Origin: Oscillospiraceae bacterium
GTDB lineage: Bacteria > Bacillota > Clostridia > Oscillospirales > Ruminococcaceae
Assembly (NCBI GenBank): GCA_018110985.1
Contig: JAGAWT010000017.1
Span: forward strand, 1-54,899
Length of the DNA: 54,899 nt
Direction of reading: 5' to 3'
Position 1 is the first letter of the stretch, and each line of letters starts with the position of its first letter. Shown here piece after piece: positions 8,088 through 15,751 of the stretch. The translations under genes were made by a program, and so were the position numbers. The notes under the pieces are model-generated. The model did not search any database and was not told the origin of the DNA. It was given only the letters and a program-made list of their open reading frames with translations.

Positions 8088-8101
8088 TGAAAACGATTTC
8101 A
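8088..8101 (-). promoter_or_regulatory. cre-like / LacI-type operator in the sugar-binding gene leader
   Basis: On the minus strand TGAAATCGTTTTCA fits the CcpA cre consensus TGWAANCGNTNWCA at every defined position. It lies downstream of the -10 box and about 30 bp before the start codon, a position suited to roadblock repression. Confidence 0.72.
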
Positions 8102-8128
8102 CATATATTCAAAAAAATTACTTAGCTG

Positions 8129-8157
8129 ATTGTACCATATTTTATAAAAGTTGTCAA
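8129..8157 (-). promoter_or_regulatory. Promoter for the sugar-binding lipoprotein
   Basis: On the minus strand: TTGACA, 17 bp, TACAAT. Confidence 0.78.
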
Positions 8158-8659
8158 GATATTTTTGCGATATTCAGATAAGCTGCACAACGGGTGTTTT
8201 CCCTTTTGTTCAATCTGACATCAATGTATGAAGAAAATATACGGATAAGTGTTGAAAAATTATAGCCCGACACCGGCACAGGGCAGTCAGCAGGCAGGGC
8301 ACAACAGAGCGGAGCCATACAAAATACCGCTTGTAGCAAAAAACGACGGCGGATTCTGCTACACACAAATGCGGATGTACAGGCGTTTTCGGCAGTCGTG
8401 TAGCAAGATCGCAAAATTTTTTGCTACACGGTTTTCCTTTATACAGTGCGGGTTGTCAGTGTAATGTGGCAGAATAGCAGATTTTTTCTGTTATATAAGA
8501 AAAAATAAATATATATACTTTTATCATGTTTTTCGGAAAATTCTGCTACACACCCCCTTATCCCGCATAGGGAGCGGATCTTCCCGTAGCAAAAAACAAA
8601 GGATGCAGCAGGATTTTTTGCTACATCATATCATTTCGGAAAAACTCTGCCCATATCTA
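8158..8659. other. Long non-coding region with GTAGCA hairpins
   Basis: About 500 bp with no credible gene between the sugar-binding gene promoter and the rimO promoter. It holds several hairpins built on GTAGCA/TGCTAC (listed separately) and an AT-rich stretch at about 8484-8525. The function is not recognised. Confidence 0.6.
8332..8624. repeat. Array of GTAGCA/TGCTAC hairpins
   Basis: Three clear hairpins: TGTAGCA (8332-8338) with TGCTACA (8357-8363); CGTGTAGCAA (8397-8406) with TTGCTACACG (8421-8430), 10 bp perfect and followed by GTTTTCCTTT; and GTAGCAAAAAA (8586-8596) with TTTTTTGCTAC (8614-8624), 11 bp perfect. A fourth arm, ATTCTGCTACACAC at 8540-8553, repeats the one at 8353-8366. 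The loops differ while the arms are conserved. These may be transcript hairpins of a small RNA, decayed repeat copies, or an operator array. Confidence 0.6.
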
Positions 8660-8688
8660 TTGCAAAAGCGCCGATTTTGTGGTACAAT
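8660..8688 (+). promoter_or_regulatory. Promoter for rimO-pgsA
   Basis: TTGCAA, 17 bp, TACAAT, about 50 bp upstream of the rimO start. Confidence 0.75.
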
Positions 8689-8738
8689 CTTAATGTTCGG
8701 TGTAAACGATCGAAAGAAATCATAAGCAGGTGAAAAGA

Positions 8739-10082
8739 ATGCTTCCAAAGATAGGAATGGTATCCTTAGGGTGTGCCAAAAATCAGGTAGATGCGGAAAG
8801 GATGCTCTACAACATCGACAAGGCGGGCTACAAGCTGTGCAGCGATGCTGCTCTTGCCGACATAGTCATCATAAATACCTGCGGGTTCATAGAATCCGCC
8901 AAGGAAGAGGCGATAGAGACCATACTGGAGTTTGCCCAGCTGAAAAAAGAGGGGCGGATAAAGAGGATAATAGTCACCGGATGCCTTGCACAGCGCTACA
9001 AGGGAGAGCTTGAAAAGGAGATCCCGGAGGCTGATGCGGTGGTAGGTATAGGCTCCAATGGCCGTATCACGGAGATCATAGAAGAGGTCACACAGGGGCA
9101 CCATGTCTGTTCCTATGACAGCAAGATGCTGCTGCCGCTTACGGGGGGCCGCATAAAGACCACTCTCCCCTATTATTCCTACCTGAAAATAGCCGAGGGC
9201 TGCTCCAACTGCTGTGCCTTCTGCGCCATCCCCATGATAAGGGGAAAATACCGCAGCGTGCCTATGGAGGCGCTGCTTGAAGAGGCGCAGACCTTAGCCG
9301 ACGGCGGAGTTAAGGAGCTGGTGGTCATTGCACAGGATTCCACCCGTTACGGTACGGACATCTACGGCAGAGAGGCACTTCCCGAGCTGCTGGAGAAGCT
9401 CTGCGCCATAGAGGGTCTGAAATGGATAAGGGTGCTCTATCTCTATCCCGAGCACATCACCGATGAGATCCTTGATGTGATAGCCCGTGAGGACAAGATA
9501 GTAAAGTATATAGAGATGCCCATACAGCACAGTGATGACAAGGTGCTTGCGGCTATGGGGAGAAAGACCACGGGAGCGGCTCTGAAGGCTCTTGTGGAGA
9601 AGATACGCACACGCATCCCCGGAGTGACTCTCCGTACCACCGTTATGACCGGTTTCCCCGGTGAGGGGGAGGAAGAGTTTGAGCACCTGGCAGACTTTGT
9701 AAAGGAAATGAAGTTTGACAGGCTGGGCTGCTTTGCCTTTTCTCCAGAGGAGGGCACCCTTGCCGCCAAAATGGAGGACAGCACCCCCAAGGAGGAAAAG
9801 GAGCACAGGGCGGATATCATCATGGAGCAGCAGATGCTCATTGCCGCCGAAAAGAACGAAAAGCTCATAGATAAGGATATAGAGGTGCTGACAGAGGGCT
9901 TTGACCGCTACGGCGAGTGCTATTTCGGCCGCAGTGCCGCAGATGCCCCCGACATTGACGGAAAGGTGTTCTTTACATCTCCCGACAGAAAGCTGACACC
10001 GGGAATGTTTGTGACAGTGCACGTTACAGAAGTTATGGATTATGATCTGATCGGAGAGTATAAAGATGAATCTTCCAAATAA
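8739..10082 (+). CDS. rimO: Ribosomal protein S12 (Asp) methylthiotransferase RimO
   Basis: A 447-residue radical SAM enzyme with two iron-sulfur clusters that adds a methylthio group to an aspartate of ribosomal protein S12. The N-terminal MTTase domain has cysteines C12, C48 and C82. The radical SAM CxxxCxxC is C155, C159 and C162 in GCSNCCAFC. A TRAM domain ends the protein. SLGCAKNQVDAE and the IPMIRGKYRS segment after the cluster favour RimO over MiaB. ATG at 8739 is preferred to an in-frame GTG at 8730 because AGGTG at 8728-8732 is well placed for the ATG and overlaps the GTG. The 3' end overlaps pgsA by 17 bp. Confidence 0.95.
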   Translation: MLPKIGMVSLGCAKNQVDAERMLYNIDKAGYKLCSDAALADIVIINTCGFIESAKEEAIETILEFAQLKKEGRIKRIIVTGCLAQRYKGELEKEIPEADAVVGIGSNGRITEIIEEVTQGHHVCSYDSKMLLPLTGGRIKTTLPYYSYLKIAEGCSNCCAFCAIPMIRGKYRSVPMEALLEEAQTLADGGVKELVVIAQDSTRYGTDIYGREALPELLEKLCAIEGLKWIRVLYLYPEHITDEILDVIAREDKIVKYIEMPIQHSDDKVLAAMGRKTTGAALKALVEKIRTRIPGVTLRTTVMTGFPGEGEEEFEHLADFVKEMKFDRLGCFAFSPEEGTLAAKMEDSTPKEEKEHRADIIMEQQMLIAAEKNEKLIDKDIEVLTEGFDRYGECYFGRSAADAPDIDGKVFFTSPDRKLTPGMFVTVHVTEVMDYDLIGEYKDESSK

Positions 10083-10617
10083 GCTGACCGTGGCAAGAAT
10101 AGTTCTGGTGCCATTTTTCGTGTTCTTCCTCCTGACGGATATCCTGCCGGCTTCAAAGCTGCTGGCGCTTATCGTGTTCGTTCTTGCCTCTGTGACCGAT
10201 GCCCTTGACGGGCATATCGCAAGGAGCAGGAACCTTGTGACCACCTTCGGAAAATTTCTGGACCCGCTGGCGGACAAGGTGCTGGTGATCTCCGCTCTGG
10301 TGTGCTTTATAGAGCTTGGAACGGTGTCGAGCGTCCCTGTTCTCATTATAATCGCAAGGGAATTCATGGTGTCGGGTCTGCGCCTTGTGACCGCCGATAA
10401 GGGTGTGGTCGTCCCCGCCAATATATGGGGAAAGCTGAAGACCGCCTTCACCATGGTCACCATAGTGCTCATACTCTTTGCCCATGCCTTCGGGCTCACA
10501 TGGGGCTGGGTGGGCATCGCCGAGACCGTACTTATATGGATAAGCACCGTTCTTACCGTTATTTCCGGCTGGACATACCTTGACGCATACAAGGACTATA
10601 TCAAGGCGGAAATGTAG
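10066..10617 (+). CDS. pgsA: CDP-diacylglycerol--glycerol-3-phosphate 3-phosphatidyltransferase
   Basis: A 183-residue membrane enzyme that makes phosphatidylglycerophosphate, the first committed step of phosphatidylglycerol synthesis. The CDP-alcohol phosphotransferase signature is complete: D45-x2-D48-G49-x2-A52-R53-x8-G62-x3-D66-x3-D70. Several hydrophobic helices flank it. It overlaps the end of rimO by 17 bp, indicating translational coupling, and is followed after 19 bp by the CorA-like gene. Confidence 0.94.
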   Translation: MNLPNKLTVARIVLVPFFVFFLLTDILPASKLLALIVFVLASVTDALDGHIARSRNLVTTFGKFLDPLADKVLVISALVCFIELGTVSSVPVLIIIAREFMVSGLRLVTADKGVVVPANIWGKLKTAFTMVTIVLILFAHAFGLTWGWVGIAETVLIWISTVLTVISGWTYLDAYKDYIKAEM

Positions 10618-10636
10618 GACAGCACAGGGGAAAAAC

Positions 10637-11551
10637 ATGATCTACGCCATAAAGGAGACCCTTACCCCCGTAAAGGCTCTGCCAAACGACAAAAAGACCC
10701 AGTATGCCGCCATAGTCACTCCCGAGGAATGGAACGAGAGATCCGGGGGCTTTGATATGGGGATAGAGCTGGATATAGATGTAAACGACATACACGGCAC
10801 CCGTGCGGATGTGAATTTCGATTCACTGACGGGAACTTTTTCCATACCCCACCGTGAGGATATAGCCGCACCGGATGTGAAATTCGCCTTTGCACTGGAT
10901 GAAAAGGGCATAGTCTTTATCGACAGGACGGGCGAAGCACAGCGTATCTGCGAGGAGATACAGCGTTCAAAGCGGTGGAAGAAGCCCTCTCTCGAACGCT
11001 TTATATACGACTTTCTGGAGAATATCATCCACGGGGATCAGGTCCTTCTGGAGCACTATGAGCAGGAGCTCGACCGTATAGAGGATGATATAATGTCGGC
11101 AGGCTCCGATGAGTACCCCATCCGCATAAATGACATACGCAGCGATGTGAGGGATCTGCGGGTACACTACGAACAGCTCACCGACCTTGCTCAGGAGCTG
11201 GAGGAGAACGAGAACAACTTCTTCAAGGCAAACAATCTCCGCTATTTCCACCTTGTCATACAGCGCATAGCCTCACTTCATGATATGGCGGCATCCCTGC
11301 GGGATTATTCCATACAGGTGCGGGATCTCTATCAGTCCCGCCTTGATGTGAAGCAGAACCGTATAATGACGGTGCTGACGGTGGTAACGACCGTCTTTAC
11401 TCCCCTCACCGTGATAGCGGGGTGGTACGGCATGAACTTTGTATATATGCCGGAGCTTTCCTCAAAGTTCGGCTACCCTGCGGTCATAATCCTGAGCATA
11501 CTCATAGTGGTGCTGAGCCTTGTTTTCTTCAAAAAGAAAAAGTGGCTGTGA
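10637..11551 (+). CDS. corA: CorA-like divalent cation transporter
   Basis: A 304-residue inner-membrane channel protein of the CorA family. It has a large cytoplasmic N-terminal domain with long helices (about 120-240), then two C-terminal membrane helices. The family signature YGMNF lies at the end of TM1 (about residues 262-266), and a positively charged tail (KKKKWL) closes the protein. The likely substrate is Mg2+. ATG at 10637 follows AGGGGAAAA. It is the last gene of the rimO-pgsA-corA unit and is followed by a terminator into which MITE copy 3 has inserted. Confidence 0.9.
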   Translation: MIYAIKETLTPVKALPNDKKTQYAAIVTPEEWNERSGGFDMGIELDIDVNDIHGTRADVNFDSLTGTFSIPHREDIAAPDVKFAFALDEKGIVFIDRTGEAQRICEEIQRSKRWKKPSLERFIYDFLENIIHGDQVLLEHYEQELDRIEDDIMSAGSDEYPIRINDIRSDVRDLRVHYEQLTDLAQELEENENNFFKANNLRYFHLVIQRIASLHDMAASLRDYSIQVRDLYQSRLDVKQNRIMTVLTVVTTVFTPLTVIAGWYGMNFVYMPELSSKFGYPAVIILSILIVVLSLVFFKKKKWL

Positions 11552-11603
11552 AAATGCACGGAAACAAGGGCGTGTGCCTTTGACGAATACCCATATACAA
11601 GTT

Positions 11604-11749
11604 CTGCCCCGCAGCGTTTCATACTAATTCTTCCTCGATGTATAGACGATCTCCAAGCCTCAAATCCCTTATATCCAAGCATTTGCGGCTTGTTTCTTGT
11701 CTATACATCGGTCAGAAATTAGTATCAAAAACGCTGCGGGGCAGTTTTT
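11604..11749. terminator. Terminator hairpin interrupted in its loop by MITE copy 3
   Basis: A 16-bp perfect stem, CTGCCCCGCAGCGTTT (11604-11619) with AAACGCTGCGGGGCAG (11729-11744), followed by TTTTT. Removing the 103-bp MITE and one TCA copy leaves an intact hairpin with a CAA loop. It serves the end of corA (+) and, read the other way, the end of the DUF3810 gene (-). Confidence 0.85.
11622..11724 (-). mobile_element. MITE-like element, copy 3 (103 bp), target duplication TCA
   Basis: Full-length relative of copy 1. Its ends are TACTAATT and AATTAGTA, and its interior matches copy 1 closely when reversed. TCA is present at 11619-11621 and 11725-11727. The insertion sits in the loop of a terminator stem. 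Confidence 0.88.
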
Positions 11750-11756
11750 CACATAG

Positions 11757-12890
11757 TCACTGAGTCGGATAAGACCGTATTGCGGGTCGATCCTCCGTTC
11801 TGTAAGCCCATATCAGGAGAAGGGTGACCATACGGTTGTAGCTTTTTTTGCCGTCCTTTACACCGTTTACCTTCAGCGTGGTCTCCATCGCCTTTTCCCC
11901 CACCTTGTTCACGGTCTCCTTGGGGAGGACGGATGTTTCCGCCTTTTTCATGTGCTCCTCGCTGACAAAGTAATTGTCCTTTGCCACCCGGATGCTGAGG
12001 TCGCAGCGCAGGGAATAGATCTGCTCCTCTGTGGCGTATTTGCGGCACTCCGCAAAAAGGTAGTTCATGCTCTCTATGCACCCGCTGTACCGCACCTCCG
12101 GCACATCCGAGGAAAGGGCTGCGATACACGCCAGAAAAGTGGCTTCGTCCTCTCTGATGAAGCCCTTTATATGGGTGATCTCATGGAATACCGTGGTAGG
12201 CGTGCGAGCCGGGGAAAGGTAGCCGTTGTAGTTGCCCTCAAGGGTGAAGGGGAAGTAGACTCCCTGCAGGTCAAGCTGGGTCATAAGGGTGGAGGCTATC
12301 ATCCTTTTGGGGCGAGGACAGTAGCCCGACAGTTCCGGGAAATCACTTTTCAGGTTTGCAAAGGCATCCTCTGCGCATTTGTCGAGCCTTTCCGGCAGTA
12401 TGATATTTCCCTGCTCATCACGCTTTACGGTAAGCGCAAGGTCGTTTGCCTCAAGTATCATGTATCTGCAAAGCTCCACCAGCTCCTCTACGGTGTATTC
12501 CTCCCTCGTGTAGGGAGCGAGCCTTTCCGTAAGGGGTATGGTGTGGTACAGCACGAAGCAGTTAAGGGTCTCCGTGGCGTAGATATAGGCAAGCACGACA
12601 GTCAGCACACGGGTGACCGCCTTTGCAGGGGCGGGATCTTTCTTTATGACTGCTATGACAACGGTGACGATAGAGCCTGTCACGAGCAGGATGGCAAGGG
12701 CTATGAGTATCTCCCCCACGGAAAAGGGGAAGATCCCGCAGATACGGGAAAGCGCCCCCGACATAAAATGATACACCGTGGAGTGGTAAAGCTCCATAAG
12801 TGTGGGGAACACCCATGCAGCCACATTGAAGATCGTCATCAGCAGGAATATCATGCCTGCAGCGATACGGGATCCGGATATTTTTTTCAT
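11757..12890 (-). CDS. DUF3810-type membrane protein with HExxH motif
   Basis: A 377-residue protein with three hydrophobic helices near the N-terminus (about 9-30, 57-80, 92-112), then a soluble domain containing HEITH (236-240) followed by IREDEATF, which supplies a glutamate. This fits a zinc metallopeptidase fold as annotated for DUF3810; activity is unproven. The ATG at 12890 is preceded by GGGGTGAG, which directly abuts a small GC-rich hairpin. It lies downstream of lepB but behind a terminator, so it is expressed by read-through or from a promoter not recognised here. Confidence 0.8.
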   Translation of the reverse strand: MKKISGSRIAAGMIFLLMTIFNVAAWVFPTLMELYHSTVYHFMSGALSRICGIFPFSVGEILIALAILLVTGSIVTVVIAVIKKDPAPAKAVTRVLTVVLAYIYATETLNCFVLYHTIPLTERLAPYTREEYTVEELVELCRYMILEANDLALTVKRDEQGNIILPERLDKCAEDAFANLKSDFPELSGYCPRPKRMIASTLMTQLDLQGVYFPFTLEGNYNGYLSPARTPTTVFHEITHIKGFIREDEATFLACIAALSSDVPEVRYSGCIESMNYLFAECRKYATEEQIYSLRCDLSIRVAKDNYFVSEEHMKKAETSVLPKETVNKVGEKAMETTLKVNGVKDGKKSYNRMVTLLLIWAYRTEDRPAIRSYPTQ

Positions 12891-12937
12891 AACTCACCCC
12901 GCCCGCAGTGCGGGCTGCTCCGGTCGTGCCGGCATTT

Positions 12938-12965
12938 TAAAAAAAGGGAGGACATCGTCCTCCCC
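12938..12965 (-). terminator. Terminator of the rplS-lepB unit
   Basis: GGGAGGAC (12946-12953) pairs with GTCCTCCC (12957-12964) around a 3-nt loop. Read on the minus strand it ends in a run of seven T. Confidence 0.88.
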
Positions 12966-12982
12966 GAAAACTTTTTAACAGC

Positions 12983-13558
12983 TTACTGAACTGTACCTAT
13001 CTTTGTACCGGGATAGATCCTGTAAATGACCTTTCCTGCGATCTCATCGGTGGATACAAGACCCACTCTTTCGCTGCGGCTGTCAAGGGAATCCATGCGG
13101 TTGTCGCCCATAACGAAGTAGTAGCCGCTGGGAACGGTGACGGGATAGGTCTGTCCGCCCTCGTCGAGCTTGGTAGGATCCTTTATGTAGGGCTCATCCA
13201 GCACGGTGCCGTTGAGCTTTACCTCGCCCGTTTCAAAGTTTATGTCGATAGTGTCGCCGCCCACGGCGATCACCCTCTTCACGATGGGCTTGCCAAGGTT
13301 CAGGCTGTCCACGATGACGATGTCTCCCCTTTCGGGAGTATATCCGATGTGGTGAACGATGAGCTTTTCACCGTTTTCGAGAGTGGGGAGCATGGACTCA
13401 CCGTCCACATTTACCTGCCTTACAATAAATGTAAAGATAAGGAGCACCGCAAAGAATGCAAACACAATGGTCTCTATCCATTCTATGTATTCCTTGTAGG
13501 GAACGTGAGTTTCCTGGGTCTCCTCGGGGATCTCGTAATTCAACTGAAATTTGGCCAT
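12983..13558 (-). CDS. lepB: Signal peptidase I
   Basis: A 191-residue type I signal peptidase anchored by one N-terminal membrane helix (about 30-47), with its active site outside the membrane. It removes signal peptides from secreted proteins. The Ser/Lys dyad is S55 in GESMLPTL and K94 in KRVIAVGGD, and the box MGDNRMDSLDSR is present. The ATG at 13558 is preferred over a GTG four codons upstream because the SD AGGTGG spaces correctly to the ATG. It follows rplS by 122 bp on the same strand, with a 9-bp stem-loop between them. Confidence 0.95.
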   Translation of the reverse strand: MAKFQLNYEIPEETQETHVPYKEYIEWIETIVFAFFAVLLIFTFIVRQVNVDGESMLPTLENGEKLIVHHIGYTPERGDIVIVDSLNLGKPIVKRVIAVGGDTIDINFETGEVKLNGTVLDEPYIKDPTKLDEGGQTYPVTVPSGYYFVMGDNRMDSLDSRSERVGLVSTDEIAGKVIYRIYPGTKIGTVQ

Positions 13559-13603
13559 ATCGTACACCACCTGTTAGCATAATGTTGATGGATGTGTCTC
13601 GCA

Positions 13604-13626
13604 TAAGCGGAGTTTTCCTCCGCTTA
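13604..13626 (-). promoter_or_regulatory. Stem-loop between rplS and lepB
   Basis: TAAGCGGAG pairs with CTCCGCTTA around a 5-nt loop. There is no T-run on the minus strand, so it is more likely a processing or partial attenuation element than a full terminator. Confidence 0.5.
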
Positions 13627-13680
13627 CGGTCACACCTTTTCTTCAGGCTGCATCCTCCGTCGGAAGGACACACTGTTTTA

Positions 13681-14031
13681 TCAGAGCTGCTCCTTGAGCT
13701 TGGCTGCCTTGCCGACTCTGCCTCTGAGGTAATAGAGCTTGCTTCTGCGCACCTTACCGTGACGGATCACCTGTACGCTGTCAACAACGGGAGAATGAAG
13801 GGGGAATACCCTTTCAACGCCTGTGCCGTGAGAAACACGTCTTACCGTGAAGGTCTCCTGTACACCGCCGTGTCTCTTGGCGATAACGGTACCTTCAAAG
13901 GCCTGAAGCCTGTACTTTTCGCCCTCTTTGATCCTTACCTGTACTTTTACGGTGTCGCCCACCTCTACCTGAGGGGGTTCCTTCTTGAGGCTGGGGTCGC
14001 TGATGAGCTTGAGTGCTGTTGTAGCATCCAT
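13681..14031 (-). CDS. rplS: 50S ribosomal protein L19
   Basis: A 116-residue large-subunit protein at the 30S-50S interface. Recognised by [43 protein letters not shown] and KLYYLRGR. The start ATG at 14031 follows AGGAGG. Promoter and leader are listed separately. The usual Firmicutes neighbours rbgA and rnhB are elsewhere in this window. Confidence 0.97.
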   Translation of the reverse strand: MDATTALKLISDPSLKKEPPQVEVGDTVKVQVRIKEGEKYRLQAFEGTVIAKRHGGVQETFTVRRVSHGTGVERVFPLHSPVVDSVQVIRHGKVRRSKLYYLRGRVGKAAKLKEQL

Positions 14032-14138
14032 AAAAAATTTCCTCCTGTGACATTCATACGCCCACCTTAGGCACAATGGGGAGAAGCTTTGCTCCCGGGC
14101 GCAGAGGACTGCCTTAATAAGTGAATGAGAACATTCAC
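14032..14138 (-). promoter_or_regulatory. rplS 5' leader, candidate L19 autoregulatory RNA
   Basis: The transcript should begin near 14138. Its first bases form a 7-bp hairpin (GTGAATG/CATTCAC, 14121-14138) and a second GGGAG/CTCCC stem lies at 14079-14096. Ribosomal protein L19 leaders are known in low-GC Gram-positives; a match to that model was not tested. Confidence 0.45.
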
Positions 14139-14144
14139 CTATCC

Positions 14145-14173
14145 ATTCTATCACATCGCAATTCAATAATCAA
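14145..14173 (-). promoter_or_regulatory. Promoter of rplS
   Basis: On the minus strand: TTGATT, 17 bp, TAGAAT. Confidence 0.75.
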
Positions 14174-14330
14174 GTATATTAACGCTCTAATGATAAAAAT
14201 TTACAAAAAATTCACAGTTAGCCTTGGCAGTTTCTTCTTCTGAAGCAGAAATCGCATTTGCTGCCGCCTGTGCCCAGGGTCTGTGTCCTTTCAAAAGCAA
14301 TGGCAGACCCGATCCTTTCTATATACAAAT

Positions 14331-14359
14331 TTGCCGCAGTGAGGTGCTCACTGCGGCAA
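14331..14359 (-). terminator. Terminator-like hairpin after pgk
   Basis: A 13-bp perfect stem, TTGCCGCAGTGAG (14331-14343) with CTCACTGCGGCAA (14347-14359), with a 3-nt loop. On the minus strand it continues ATTTG, so the T-run is weak. Confidence 0.7.
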
Positions 14360-14366
14360 AGGGAGA

Positions 14367-15590
14367 TCACTTGTCTGCTATAACATCCACGCCGGGAAGT
14401 ACCTTACCCTCCAGGTATTCGAGGGAAGCACCGCCGCCTGTGGAGATGTGGGACATCTTGTCTGCAAAGCCCAGCTGCATAACTGCTGCTGCGGAGTCGC
14501 CGCCGCCGATGATGGTGGTAGCATCCGTATCTGCCAGAGCCTGTGCAACTGCGATGGTACCCTTTGCAAGAACAGGGTTCTCAAATACGCCCATAGGTCC
14601 GTTCCATACAACGGTCTTGGCGGAAGCTGCCTCTGCGGCAAAGAGCTTCTGGGTCTCGGGGCCGATATCCAGACCCATCTTGTCTGCGGGGATGGCAGAA
14701 GAGGGAAGATACTCAACATCTATGGGAGCATCGATAGGATCGGGGAATGCGGCTGCAACTGCGGTATCAATAGGGAGCAGGAGCTTCTTGCCCAGCTTTT
14801 CTGCCTTGTCCAGCATTTCCTTGCAGTAGCCGATCTTTTCGTCGTCTACCAGAGAGGTGCCTACTTCCTTGCCCTGAGCCTTCAGGAAGGTATAGGCCAT
14901 ACCGCCGCCTATGATGAGGGTATCGCACTTTTCAAGAAGGTTGGATATAACATTGAGCTTGTCTGCTACCTTGGCGCCGCCCAGTATGGCAACGAAGGGA
15001 CGAACGGGGACTTCAACAGCGTTGCCGAGATACATGATCTCCTTCTGCATCAGGTAGCCTACTGCTGTTTCCTTCACAAACTTTGTAACGCCTGCGGTGG
15101 AAGCATGAGCACGGTGAGCGGAGCCGAAAGCATCCATTACGAATACCTGACCGTCGACCAGCTCTGCCAGCTCCTTTGAAAGGTTCTCGCCGTTTTTGGT
15201 CTCATCTGCGCCTCTGAAACGGGTGTTCTCCAGAACTACTATGTCGCCCTCTGCCATTGCTGCTACTGCTGCCTTGGCATTTGCGCCTACTACCTCATCA
15301 TCGGCTGCAAAGGTCACCTTTGTGCCGGGGAGCAGTTCTGCCAGCCTTGCAGCTGCGGGAGCCAGGGAGAACTTAGCCTCGGGGCCGTTCTTGGGCTTGC
15401 CCAGATGAGAGCAGAGAACTACCTTGCCGCCGTCTGCAACGAGCTTCTTGATAGTGGGGAGCGCTGCCTGTATACGGTTGTCGTTGGTGATGACACCGTC
15501 CTTGAGAGGTACGTTGAAATCTACTCTTACAAGTACCTTCTTGCCCTTGACGGATATATCGTCAACGGAAACCTTGTTTAAACCTGCCAT
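14367..15590 (-). CDS. pgk: Phosphoglycerate kinase
   Basis: A 407-residue cytoplasmic glycolytic enzyme that transfers phosphate from 1,3-bisphosphoglycerate to ADP. The motifs RVDFNVPL (22-29), LCSHLGKP and NTRF are clear, as are the nucleotide-binding GGAKVADK and the C-terminal GGGDSAAA. The length is normal. ATG at 15590 follows GGAGG. It has its own promoter, and xylB lies upstream behind a terminator. It is not clustered with gap or tpiA in this window. Confidence 0.97.
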   Translation of the reverse strand: MAGLNKVSVDDISVKGKKVLVRVDFNVPLKDGVITNDNRIQAALPTIKKLVADGGKVVLCSHLGKPKNGPEAKFSLAPAAARLAELLPGTKVTFAADDEVVGANAKAAVAAMAEGDIVVLENTRFRGADETKNGENLSKELAELVDGQVFVMDAFGSAHRAHASTAGVTKFVKETAVGYLMQKEIMYLGNAVEVPVRPFVAILGGAKVADKLNVISNLLEKCDTLIIGGGMAYTFLKAQGKEVGTSLVDDEKIGYCKEMLDKAEKLGKKLLLPIDTAVAAAFPDPIDAPIDVEYLPSSAIPADKMGLDIGPETQKLFAAEAASAKTVVWNGPMGVFENPVLAKGTIAVAQALADTDATTIIGGGDSAAAVMQLGFADKMSHISTGGGASLEYLEGKVLPGVDVIADK

Positions 15591-15652
15591 TGGAATGGAC
15601 CTCCTTATTATATTCGGGGGATCATGTCCCCGTTTGCATTCCGGATAATAAC

Positions 15653-15681
15653 ATTATACACTATACAGGAGCAAATTTCAA
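15653..15681 (-). promoter_or_regulatory. Promoter of pgk
   Basis: On the minus strand: TTGAAA, 17 bp, TATAAT. Confidence 0.82.
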
Positions 15682-15699
15682 GTATAATTTTTAAAATGA

Positions 15700-15721
15700 G
15701 GGGCATCGGTGCCGATGCCCC
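15700..15721 (-). terminator. Terminator after xylB
   Basis: GGGGCATCGG pairs with CCGATGCCCC around a 2-nt turn (10-bp stem). Read on the minus strand it is followed by TCATTTT. Confidence 0.8.
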
Positions 15722-15751
15722 TGTATTATCACATGATCTCCCTGCGCAGGA

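Noticed and set aside
8397-8440. Simple terminator for a gene ending before 8397
   Set aside because: No plus-strand gene ends there and the minus-strand neighbour starts rather than ends nearby; the stem shares arms with other hairpins, so it was treated as part of the array.
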